22,853 nt of DNA from Chlamydiota bacterium (GTDB taxonomy: Bacteria > Auribacterota > UBA3054 > B51-G9), in assembly GCA_003648225.1 (NCBI GenBank), contig QMOL01000011.1:1-22853 (forward strand), read 5' to 3'. Position numbers and translations under genes: made by a program. Positions 17,404-22,853 of the stretch are shown piece after piece (the first letter of the stretch is position 1; every line of letters begins with the position of its first letter). The notes under the pieces were generated by a model. That model made no database searches. It was given only the letters and a program-made list of their open reading frames with translations, and had not been told where the DNA came from.

Positions 17404-18492
17404 TCATTCTTCGAGTTCAAAAACAAATTGGTTATAGGGCTCCGTGCGCCAGGCAAGGTGCCGTGTCGAAGGGGAGTTTGCAAACAACGGCGAGAAGGTT
17501 CTCACTGATATTGTTTTTCCGTCCTCAGAGAATTCCAGAATTCGCAGCCACCCGTCGCCGCCATTGCCGTGCCAGCCGCCACCGTCAGTCTGCGCATTAA
17601 AGAGCATCTGAGATACAGGCTTGCCAAGATGGTTCTTATCGATGCGGAAGCCGACATTTTTCTTTGGATCATTGAGACCCGCAATATGTCCGCAGATCAC
17701 GAATCGGATATTATCAGAAGGAAAGATAAGCTTGTCCCAGATAGCCTGACCATAGTTCACATCTTTGATCAGGTATTTTTCCTTTACGATGCGGGCACTA
17801 CTCTGGACCATCGATTTGATGAATGAGTGTGTCATCAGGATCACAAAACTTTTTTTATATGCGTCGCGTGCAACGAGTTGTTTCGCCCATGCCAGCACCG
17901 GGTCAGATGGTGCGAATTCGAGCGACACGATAAGCAGTTTTCGACCCTGCGGTGTCGTGAACTCGTAGGCGGCGTTCTCCAGCGTTTTTTCTCCTACACG
18001 GTTGGGGCAACATTCCACGAGCACTCCCTTCCATGCGGAATTTCGATTAACAGGAAAGTACTTCGGGAACTGCGTATCACGATTCTCGGCACTGGCAATA
18101 CCATAATCGTGGTTTCCTGTAGCCAGAATATAGGGCGTCTTGCCATCGAGCCTCTCAAAAGCTCGCGACACTGCGGTCCATTGCTGCGCACTGGTTTGGT
18201 CACCGTTATTCCCCCTCGGTTTATCAATGCCGTTTTGCTCTACGAGGTCGCCGTTCTGCATCACCGTAAGCACATGCAGCGGTTGAAGATTCTCGGCGAT
18301 CCACGCGGTCATTAGTTCAGTGATTCCCTGATTCCTCCCGAATTTACTATACGTTTGAATGTCCGGTATTAGAATGATTGACCACGCGTTCGACTCTGTC
18401 AACTGCGGACGTACGTAGGCCGCGGGCGTCTGCGCAAACGCAGCCATAAAGCATCCCAGAATAACCCACAATGTCCAGTATTTTATTTTCAT
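17404..18492 (-). CDS. Secreted calcineurin-like metallophosphoesterase
   Basis: A 362-residue protein with a signal peptide (hydrophobic core 5-18, likely cleavage at AFA-Q, residue 20). The calcineurin-like phosphoesterase metal motifs are in order: PDIQ (D44), NGDLVE (D82), GNHDY (N127, H128, D129), MTHS (H222) and GHIAG (H269). The last motif lacks the second histidine of the common GHxH form. An AAAGGAG ribosome site 9 nt upstream fixes the start. The DNA is visibly richer in GC than the neighbours. It lies downstream of, and probably shares a transcript with, the 421-residue secreted protein gene. The substrate is unknown: phosphoesters of nucleotides, proteins or glycans are all possible for this superfamily. 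Confidence 0.87.
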   Translation of the reverse strand: MKIKYWTLWVILGCFMAAFAQTPAAYVRPQLTESNAWSIILIPDIQTYSKFGRNQGITELMTAWIAENLQPLHVLTVMQNGDLVEQNGIDKPRGNNGDQTSAQQWTAVSRAFERLDGKTPYILATGNHDYGIASAENRDTQFPKYFPVNRNSAWKGVLVECCPNRVGEKTLENAAYEFTTPQGRKLLIVSLEFAPSDPVLAWAKQLVARDAYKKSFVILMTHSFIKSMVQSSARIVKEKYLIKDVNYGQAIWDKLIFPSDNIRFVICGHIAGLNDPKKNVGFRIDKNHLGKPVSQMLFNAQTDGGGWHGNGGDGWLRILEFSEDGKTISVRTFSPLFANSPSTRHLAWRTEPYNQFVFELEE

Positions 18493-18529
18493 TAATTATC
18501 TCCTTTATCTTGAAGTTATCGTTGGAATT

Positions 18530-18567
18530 CACCGGAACTTTTGGGCGAAGCCCTAAAGTTTCCGGTG
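18530..18567 (-). other. Strong imperfect hairpin between two secreted-protein genes
   Basis: CACCGGAA and TTCCGGTG enclose a continued stem (CTTTxGGGC/GCCC) with one bulged base, one mismatch and a 3-nt loop. No T-run follows on either strand. A GCTAAC box lies 10-16 nt away on the minus-strand 5' side (18577-18582), as in the first half of an attC site, but I see no partner GTTRRRY box on the other side. Confidence 0.6.
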
Positions 18568-18617
18568 CAATGATCTGTTAGCATTTCAATTCTATAACCA
18601 CCGAAATTGCGCCCGCG

Positions 18618-19883
18618 TCAGCGAACAGGCGCGAGCGGCGCAGGGGCATTTGCCGTCAATTGAAGCGTCTGATTGACCAGACTCATATCCGATGGATTCG
18701 GCAGCAACTCCAAAGCCCAAGCGGCCGTCGATGCCGAGGTCGAATCGCGCGTCACCTGCACCACGAATCGGCGATTCGTGCCGGGATTTAAGCGATCATT
18801 GCCACTGAGGATGACACCATCGTCCAAGAGGTCGCTGGTGATATCGTGCCCATCTAGTGTAGCGCGAATGGTGTAGCCAGCCGCCTTCTGCGACCGCAGA
18901 CGAATGACCGGTGTGAGGTCGAGCCAGTCGCTTCGGTTCTTCAGGTCGATGACGAACTCTTTCGATTCGTCTTTCCGGAGGGCGATATTCTCGCCGCCCG
19001 GCGCGGAAAGTGCCGCCCATTTCTTCGGGTCTTTAAGATGATGGATTAACCAGTACGGCACGCCACTGAATGTAGGCATCGGCTTGCCGGCGTCGTCGGC
19101 TTCGGGAAGCACTTCCAGCTTTTCCCGAAAGGATTGAGGGCCGTAAAAAGCGACAGCGAAAATGTCGGGGAACGCTTTGTTGTCTTCCAGATCGTGAACG
19201 AGGCTTTTTGCTTCAGGGAGAAAGCTTGGGCCTGAGTCATTCGGAGCCAGCAGGAACAGGAACTTCTTTTTGTTTTTGTGACACCACTTGATGGTGGAAT
19301 ACACCATCTGCCGAGTGTTGCGGCTGCCTGTAGGGCCACGCCACATCGTCACCGGATCATCCACGGCCGCGCCGGCATACTTCAGAATGTTCTTACGCAG
19401 TGCGTCATTCTTCGGCTTCTTGATATGGCCGTCGCCGTTCCACGGGCCGAACATGTAATAGAGCGGCAGTGTGCCGTCATGGGTAATAATCTTGTTGCGC
19501 GCGTCGCTTGTGCCGCGATTGATCGTGGCGCCGACGTATTCAAAGCCGGTTTCTTTAAACAGGTCGATACTGTTTTGATCGAAGTCATCTTCAGAATGAA
19601 CCAGATCGGTTTCGTAAAACACCTTTTTGTTCTTCAGCAGTTTGTACATGCCGTCGAGACGTTCTTGCCGCGTGGGCTGCACGGCCTCTTTCGGGCGCAT
19701 GGCGAAGTTGTTGATATACAGGCCGCTGACGTTTTTCTGGAGAAACGTCCACTTCAATTCATTGCCCGGTGTGGTGTAATCGCCCCAGGCCCGGCTTCCG
19801 CCGATCCAGACGTCTGCCGCCGTCGCAAAACTGCCTCCCAAAAGTCCTGCCGCCATCGTCGCTACTGCCAACCAATTTCGCAT
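18618..19883 (-). CDS. Secreted protein of unknown function, 421 residues
   Basis: The signal peptide is clear (MRNWLAVATMAAGLLGG, cleavage probably at TAA-D near residue 23). The mature N-terminal ~290 residues alternate strands and helices with many Trp, Asp and Gly, for example RAWGDY, YINNFAM, FYETDL, YYMFGPW and FLLAPND, which could be a TIM-barrel hydrolase. The last ~110 residues look like a beta-sandwich (FVIDLKN, YTIRATLDGHD, RRFVVQVTRD). I do not recognise a family, so a glycosidase-like role is only a guess. AGGAG 9 nt upstream supports the start. GC content is clearly higher than the surrounding genes and is shared with the phosphoesterase downstream. It begins 131 nt after an attC-like site. 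Confidence 0.8.
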   Translation of the reverse strand: MRNWLAVATMAAGLLGGSFATAADVWIGGSRAWGDYTTPGNELKWTFLQKNVSGLYINNFAMRPKEAVQPTRQERLDGMYKLLKNKKVFYETDLVHSEDDFDQNSIDLFKETGFEYVGATINRGTSDARNKIITHDGTLPLYYMFGPWNGDGHIKKPKNDALRKNILKYAGAAVDDPVTMWRGPTGSRNTRQMVYSTIKWCHKNKKKFLFLLAPNDSGPSFLPEAKSLVHDLEDNKAFPDIFAVAFYGPQSFREKLEVLPEADDAGKPMPTFSGVPYWLIHHLKDPKKWAALSAPGGENIALRKDESKEFVIDLKNRSDWLDLTPVIRLRSQKAAGYTIRATLDGHDITSDLLDDGVILSGNDRLNPGTNRRFVVQVTRDSTSASTAAWALELLPNPSDMSLVNQTLQLTANAPAPLAPVR

Positions 19884-19909
19884 TGATCCGTCTCCTGATT
19901 AAAATTAAC

Positions 19910-19939
19910 ATTCTACACTGTGTATCTCATGGGCCTCAA
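19910..19939 (-). promoter_or_regulatory. Possible promoter of the 421-residue secreted protein gene
   Basis: On the minus strand TTGAGG, an 18-nt spacer and TAGAAT (five of six -10 bases) lie 27 nt before the ATG at 19883, with AGGAG between. The match is moderate only. Confidence 0.35.
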
Positions 19940-20014
19940 GGGGCACGTCTAAACATCCAACATTTCAATATCTTCCTGCATTCTTTGCAGAGCTGTATGT
20001 CCGTATCTGTTTGC

Positions 20015-20107
20015 CGCTAACGTTTGAACTGAGCAGCGGCTCAAAAAATAGGTAGCCAAGCCGCCGTGACCCGCGTATGCTGGGTTCTGCTCAAGTGATC
20101 TTGTTAT
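20015..20107 (-). other. attC-like recombination site 3
   Basis: Minus-strand reading: 5' box ATAACAA (20107-20101) and 3' box CGTTAGCG. TAAC pairs with GTTA, TGAGCAG with CTGCTCA (7 bp), and an inner GCGGCT with AGCCGC. The 3' end TCAGTTCAAACGTTAGC resembles the classical attC 3' end. It lies between the toxin cassette and the GC-rich 421-residue gene. Confidence 0.6.
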
Positions 20108-20334
20108 TTGTTAAGATTAATATCTTTGACACGGATTTCACTGATTTACACGAATTTATTTATTTGAAAATTGGACATTCCTGCTGTAAGCCCGCCTTTG
20201 GCGGATTCGATATTGGATATTCAATTTCTTAACTCTCGCAAAGGCGCAAAGATCGCAAAGCTAATCAATCAACACAAATTGTCGATAGTAATCAACAAAT
20301 TTTGTCGCCTCGCATACGCCCATTTGGAATATAA
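20104..20334. repeat. Long direct repeat, copy A
   Basis: This ~231-bp stretch recurs in the same orientation at 22624-22853 with about ten differences (nine substitutions and one gap). It contains AGTG/CGTG elements, a CCGCC-TTT-GGCGG hairpin (20192-20204), a 'gcaaaggcgcaaag' element and an AT-rich segment conserved without change. No credible gene is inside. Its left end touches the attC-like site. Confidence 0.9.
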
Positions 20335-20345
20335 CTCTCATTATT

Positions 20346-20452
20346 TTTTACCACTAAGACACTAAATTTTAAATTTCTTCTTTGTGCACTTCGTGCTTTT
20401 GTGGTTTCCTTATATATTTTTTTACCACTAAGTCACTAAGAACACTAAGTTT
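20346..20452. repeat. 'accactaag' dispersed-repeat cluster
   Basis: ACCACTAAGACACTAA (about 20350) and ACCACTAAGTCACTAAG (about 20424) flank a 'tttgtgcacttcgtgc' segment ending in GTGGT. The remaining bases to 20558 are very AT-rich; a GCGTTAG near 20464 could be a further degenerate attC 3' box, but no matching partner stem was found. Confidence 0.55.
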
Positions 20453-20558
20453 TTAATTTTTTCTAACGCTATTTCGGGAATAACTATAAAATTATATGAC
20501 TTATTGTTTTATTAATGATAATATAATAACCAAAAATAATTTTTTGTTTAATAAATAA

Positions 20559-20867
20559 CTATTCAACTTCCCATTTTTGTAATTTAGGATTAGATAGGTC
20601 TCTTCCAGAATGAACAATAGTTACAATTTTCAAATAACCTGGTTCAAATTGATAAATTATTCTGTAGGGAGTGTAAATGATTTCGCGAATATTTTGTTGA
20701 TTTGCTTCTGTAACTTTTTTTCCTATTTCAGGAAAAGTATTTAAAGTTTCTACTGCTGAAATTATTTTTTCAACAACCTGAAACGCATAATATTCAGAAT
20801 CTTTAGAAATATATGCCTTGATTTCTTTCAAGTCATTAATAGCACTATTAGCCCAAATAATTTTCAT
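20559..20867 (-). CDS. ParE/RelE-type toxin
   Basis: A 102-residue protein of the ParE/RelE superfamily, whose members block gyrase or cleave mRNA at the ribosome. Typical segments are WANSAINDLKEIKAYI at the N-terminus, L-x-x-FPEIGKKV in the middle, REIIYTPYRIIYQFE, and the C-terminal IVTIVHSGRDL. The pattern (YRIIY..., V-H-x-x-RDL) is closer to ParE than to RelE, but the target cannot be assigned. Its ATG overlaps the antitoxin stop by 4 nt (ATGA) and has no own ribosome site, so translation depends on the upstream antitoxin. Intact and of normal size. TA pairs are common stabilising cargo of cassette arrays, which fits the attC-like sites on either side. Confidence 0.88.
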   Translation of the reverse strand: MKIIWANSAINDLKEIKAYISKDSEYYAFQVVEKIISAVETLNTFPEIGKKVTEANQQNIREIIYTPYRIIYQFEPGYLKIVTIVHSGRDLSNPKLQKWEVE

Positions 20868-21049
20868 TCATTTGCAAAAAGTTTTTTAACTTGGTCATGA
20901 GGTAAAGCATTTCCGCTTTTAATATCAGCAAGCCCTTTTTCTATTTTTTGCTTGACATAAATTTCGTACATAATATCATCGTAAGTCAAATTATCCGGAA
21001 GCGCATCTACAAGAGTTTTTATATCTTCTTTTATTGTTGCTGTATGCAT
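20864..21049 (-). CDS. Antitoxin of the ParE/RelE pair
   Basis: A 61-residue protein, first gene of the TA pair. It has LVDALPDNLTYDDIMYEIYV followed by KQKIEKGLADIKSGNALPHDQVKKLF, the usual pattern of short antidotes that precede ParE/RelE toxins (an N-terminal structured helix region and a C-terminal toxin-binding helix). AGGGG 7-11 nt upstream and a good promoter at 21096-21124 support the start. Autoregulation of that promoter by the TA complex is usual for such modules but no operator repeat was identified. It begins ~110 nt after the attC-like site that ends the preceding cassette. Confidence 0.85.
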   Translation of the reverse strand: MHTATIKEDIKTLVDALPDNLTYDDIMYEIYVKQKIEKGLADIKSGNALPHDQVKKLFANE

Positions 21050-21095
21050 CGCTATACCCCTGATTTTAATTTATTATAAGTTGAGTAATGTTAGT

Positions 21096-21124
21096 ATAAT
21101 AACAAAATTATTATTTATTGTCAA
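21096..21124 (-). promoter_or_regulatory. Sigma70-type promoter of the toxin-antitoxin pair
   Basis: On the minus strand a perfect TTGACA, a 17-nt spacer and TATTAT (five of six) lie 46 nt before the antitoxin ATG. It is inside the cassette, so the TA pair does not need the integron promoter, as usual for TA cassettes. Confidence 0.7.
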
Positions 21125-21159
21125 AGACTTAAATGAATTACTTATAACTCAAAACGGAG

Positions 21160-21237
21160 TATTAACGACCGTGTTGAGCGGCATTTGGAACGCGATGGAA
21201 AAATGTCAGGTGCAACGATTTCTTAGGCGGTGTTAAT
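21160..21237 (-). other. attC-like recombination site 2
   Basis: Minus-strand reading: ATTAACACCG pairs with CGGTCGTTAAT (10 bp with one bulged C), giving R and L arms; an inner GTTG/CAAC and CATTT/AAATG extend the stem. The 5' box includes the TAA stop of the GIY-YIG gene, a common cassette arrangement. The 3' end GCTCAACACGGTCGTTA resembles the classical attC end. Length 78 nt. Confidence 0.7.
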
Positions 21238-22105
21238 TGTTTTCGCCTGTCTCATAATCTTGTAATGTTTTACCAGATTTCTGTTTCCATTCAGTCAATC
21301 CATTCGCACTACGTCCCATAATTATCATTGCTGCCGATGATGAACTACTAAATAAATAATCTTGATCTAAAATCAGTTTATCATCCTTTTTTATGATAAC
21401 TCCCTCTAATAATAAAGCATCTCTCAGTTTTTGCATTATCGTTGGATAAGAATTTGTCACGGGGTCTGCTATTTGTGATTTTTTAAAAACAACAAAACCC
21501 TCCGATGTCATCTTTCCAATCCCACTTGCTCCTCTTACTGCTGATATATAAAACAATTCTTTTGCTGATTCTAAATCCTCTCTTTTTGCAATTTGCCTTA
21601 TTGGCTCGAAAGCATTAAATCCAAGAGTACTAACCAACGTCAAAATGTTTGAAAGAAATTCTTCCATTTCAGCTTTATCTGCCTCAGATATACCTGACTG
21701 AGTTGGTATTTGAGAATTTATCACATTATATCTATTTGCATATTTTGTTATTTCATAAAGTCTATTTTCAAGATACTTAATGTGAGCTTTATTTAAATTG
21801 TCATCCTTGCTTATAAAAACAATTGCGTCATTCCAAAAGTCTTTTTCTTTTATATGTTGAGAAAGTCTCCTAAAAATATCTTCAGCCTCGCCAATATAAA
21901 TCTGTCCTTTTTCAGACAAATCTGTATTACGGTTCATTAGCATATAAACACCTGTCGTCTGCAATTCTGGTCTATCTGTACAATTCCGAATCGAATTTCT
22001 TGGAATTTTATATGCTTTTCCCGTCCAATTTGACAACTCACAAGCCCATCGACCGTTTGTATCACCGTCAATCATAAAAAGTTTAATTGTTTTACCAATA
22101 CTCAT
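21233..22105 (-). CDS. GIY-YIG nuclease-domain protein with C-terminal DUF4357
   Basis: A 290-residue protein. After an N-terminal segment (IDGDTNGRWACELSNWTGKA), residues ~50-125 form a GIY-YIG domain with GVY (52-54), YIG (70-72), R79-R80 and the likely metal ligand E113 in YLENR. Residues ~190-290 match DUF4357: GFVVFKKSQ, a helical part, then FSSSSSAAMIIMGRSANG and TEWKQ. GIY-YIG domains cut DNA; proteins of this build are found in accessory DNA, but a target or defence role is not shown. Translation likely starts from the GGAG that belongs to the preceding attC-like site, 11 nt before the ATG. The stop codon lies in the next attC-like site. The gene thus fills one cassette almost exactly. 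Confidence 0.87.
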   Translation of the reverse strand: MSIGKTIKLFMIDGDTNGRWACELSNWTGKAYKIPRNSIRNCTDRPELQTTGVYMLMNRNTDLSEKGQIYIGEAEDIFRRLSQHIKEKDFWNDAIVFISKDDNLNKAHIKYLENRLYEITKYANRYNVINSQIPTQSGISEADKAEMEEFLSNILTLVSTLGFNAFEPIRQIAKREDLESAKELFYISAVRGASGIGKMTSEGFVVFKKSQIADPVTNSYPTIMQKLRDALLLEGVIIKKDDKLILDQDYLFSSSSSAAMIIMGRSANGLTEWKQKSGKTLQDYETGENN

Positions 22106-22116
22106 TATTTACCTGC

Positions 22117-22176
22117 TCCTAACGCCTGCCTCAGGGGCCGACTGTAAGGATGTCCCGCTGCAGGCAAATGTTCGGT
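22117..22176 (-). other. attC-like recombination site 1 (60 nt)
   Basis: Minus-strand reading: CCGAAC and GTTAGG (five of six pairs) are the outer boxes, and GCCTGC/GCAGGC (6 bp) the inner arm. The length of 60 nt is that of the classical 59-base element. From memory, the 3' end CCCCTGAGGCAGGCGTTAGG and the 5' half with GCCT...GGGAC line up with Vibrio cholerae repeats. It starts 8 nt after the lipoprotein stop. Confidence 0.75.
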
Positions 22177-22184
22177 TCTTTCCT

Positions 22185-22607
22185 TTATAGAGCGCTATAC
22201 CAATCACTCCAAACAAGCTCTTCTTCAGATTGACTGTTTCTTTTGTATCTGACGCCAGCCTTGAACTTGACAGGACGATTAACGCCAAATGAATAGCGAT
22301 ACTCTTGGTATGTACCTGGCTCTATTAAAATGTTCTTCAGTAAACTGCTTTGCTCCTCGTGCCCAATAGCAGTTGCAGTGTTCTCACCTTTTTCATATCG
22401 AAGTTGGTATATGGGAATATTGCTCTCCTTGTCTACCTGAACGAGAATAGACTCTTTAAGATTATTCCGAAGCCTATAAGTAAGAGTATTGTTTGCACTA
22501 CTAATAGCGACAATTGAAAGCGAGGTCGAGGATTCTGGAATCTTCTTTGAACAACCGCAAGTCAGAATTAAAGAAGTTGAAAGTAATATATAGATCAGTT
22601 TTCTCAT
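22185..22607 (-). CDS. Small predicted lipoprotein, unknown function
   Basis: A 140-residue protein starting MRKLIYILLSTSLILTCGC, a type II signal peptide with a lipobox-like TCGC; Cys19 is the probable lipidated residue. The mature part is hydrophilic and mostly beta-like (SIVAISSANNTLTYRL, IYQLRYEKGE, EYRYSFGVN), with an acidic end. No family recognised. The frame stays open to an ATG at 22661, but AGGAG 8 nt before the ATG at 22607 and the signal peptide itself fix the shorter start. The stop is followed after 8 nt by an attC-like site, so it is likely the cargo of one gene cassette. Its upstream region is the second copy of the long direct repeat. Confidence 0.75.
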   Translation of the reverse strand: MRKLIYILLSTSLILTCGCSKKIPESSTSLSIVAISSANNTLTYRLRNNLKESILVQVDKESNIPIYQLRYEKGENTATAIGHEEQSSLLKNILIEPGTYQEYRYSFGVNRPVKFKAGVRYKRNSQSEEELVWSDWYSAL

Positions 22608-22623
22608 TTTGAGTCTCCTTTTT

Positions 22624-22853
22624 TTATTTGTTAAAATTAATATCTTTGACACGAATTTCACAAATTTACACGAATTTATTTATTTGAAAATTGGATGTTC
22701 CTGCTGTAAGTCCGCCTTTGGCGGATTCGATATTGGATATTCAATTTTTTACTCTCGCAAAGGCGCAAAGATCGCAAAGTTAATCAATCAACACAAATTG
22801 TCGATAGTAATCAACAAATTTTGTCGCCTCGCATACGCCCATTTGGAATATAA
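22624..22853. repeat. Long direct repeat, copy B (cut by window end)
   Basis: Second copy of the ~231-bp repeat of 20104-20334, same orientation, offset about 2520 bp, roughly 96% identical by direct comparison. The match is still perfect at the last base of the window, so the true repeat unit may be longer on this side. It lies just upstream of the lipoprotein ribosome site. Confidence 0.9.

Larger units (their letters stand above)
20015..22607 (-). mobile_element. Integron-type gene-cassette array (partial, no integrase in window)
   Basis: Three attC-like sites in one orientation separate short gene units that all run on the minus strand. They are a lipoprotein gene (22607-22185), a GIY-YIG gene (22105-21233), and a toxin-antitoxin pair (21049-20559) with a long AT-rich tail. 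Cassette units between R' boxes are about 957 and 1145 bp. Small unrelated genes, each closely followed by an attC site, and a TA module are typical of sedentary chromosomal arrays. The integrase would be expected on the upstream side of the array, at higher coordinates beyond 22853. Confidence 0.65.

Noticed and set aside
19278..19886. Long plus-strand open frame of about 200 codons opposite the 421-residue gene, and similar ones at 17827-18315
   Set aside because: These are antisense shadows in GC-rich coding DNA; the minus-strand genes have signal peptides, ribosome sites and, for the phosphoesterase, catalytic motifs.
20460..20558. Fourth attC site right after the toxin gene (GCGTTAG on minus strand near 20464)
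   Set aside because: No partner box with complementary arms could be found in the AT-rich DNA, so the single box may be chance.

Overview
The window looks like a piece of a low-GC, Gram-negative-type genome from an uncultivated bacterium. The evidence is lipoprotein and Sec signal peptides, surface-polysaccharide genes and GalE. The intergenic spaces are filled with short degenerate repeats ('cattcgtg', 'accactaag', 'gcaaaggcgcaaag' types) that I associate with environmental genomes such as the PVC group. The phylum cannot be fixed from the sequence alone. Core genes mostly lack a Shine-Dalgarno sequence, while secreted-protein and cassette genes have strong ones.

Left part (1-8617): the C-terminal end of a QueH-type epoxyqueuosine reductase, then thiH and thiE (thiamine thiazole synthesis and thiamine phosphate synthase), then an M20 metallopeptidase, all on +. 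A minus-strand secreted protein of unknown function follows, with a textbook sigma70 promoter. A 0.6 kb spacer ending in tandem AACCTTAA repeats precedes dnaE, which encodes a 1180-residue replicative polymerase alpha subunit whose PHP metal site looks degenerate.

Middle part (8680-17082): a surface-polysaccharide locus with its own promoter. Two methyltransferases, each with a long repetitive coiled coil, flank a 1011-residue protein that joins three glycosyltransferase domains (GT2-GT4-GT4). The three genes are tightly packed (9 nt gap, then a 4 nt overlap). A secreted protein with five DUF4177-like repeats and galE follow. I infer a chain-assembly and chain-terminating system in which the coiled coils may act as length rulers, by analogy with WbdD.

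Right part (17404-22853), all genes on -: two GC-rich genes for secreted proteins (a calcineurin-like phosphoesterase and an unknown 421-residue protein), then an AT-rich stretch that reads as an integron gene-cassette array. Three attC-like sites (20015-20107, 21160-21237, 22117-22176), all in the same orientation, separate a ParE/RelE-type toxin-antitoxin pair, a GIY-YIG/DUF4357 protein and a small lipoprotein. No integrase is in the window; it would be expected beyond the right edge. A ~230 bp direct repeat brackets this segment (20104-20334 and 22624 to the end). No rRNA, tRNA or CRISPR was seen.
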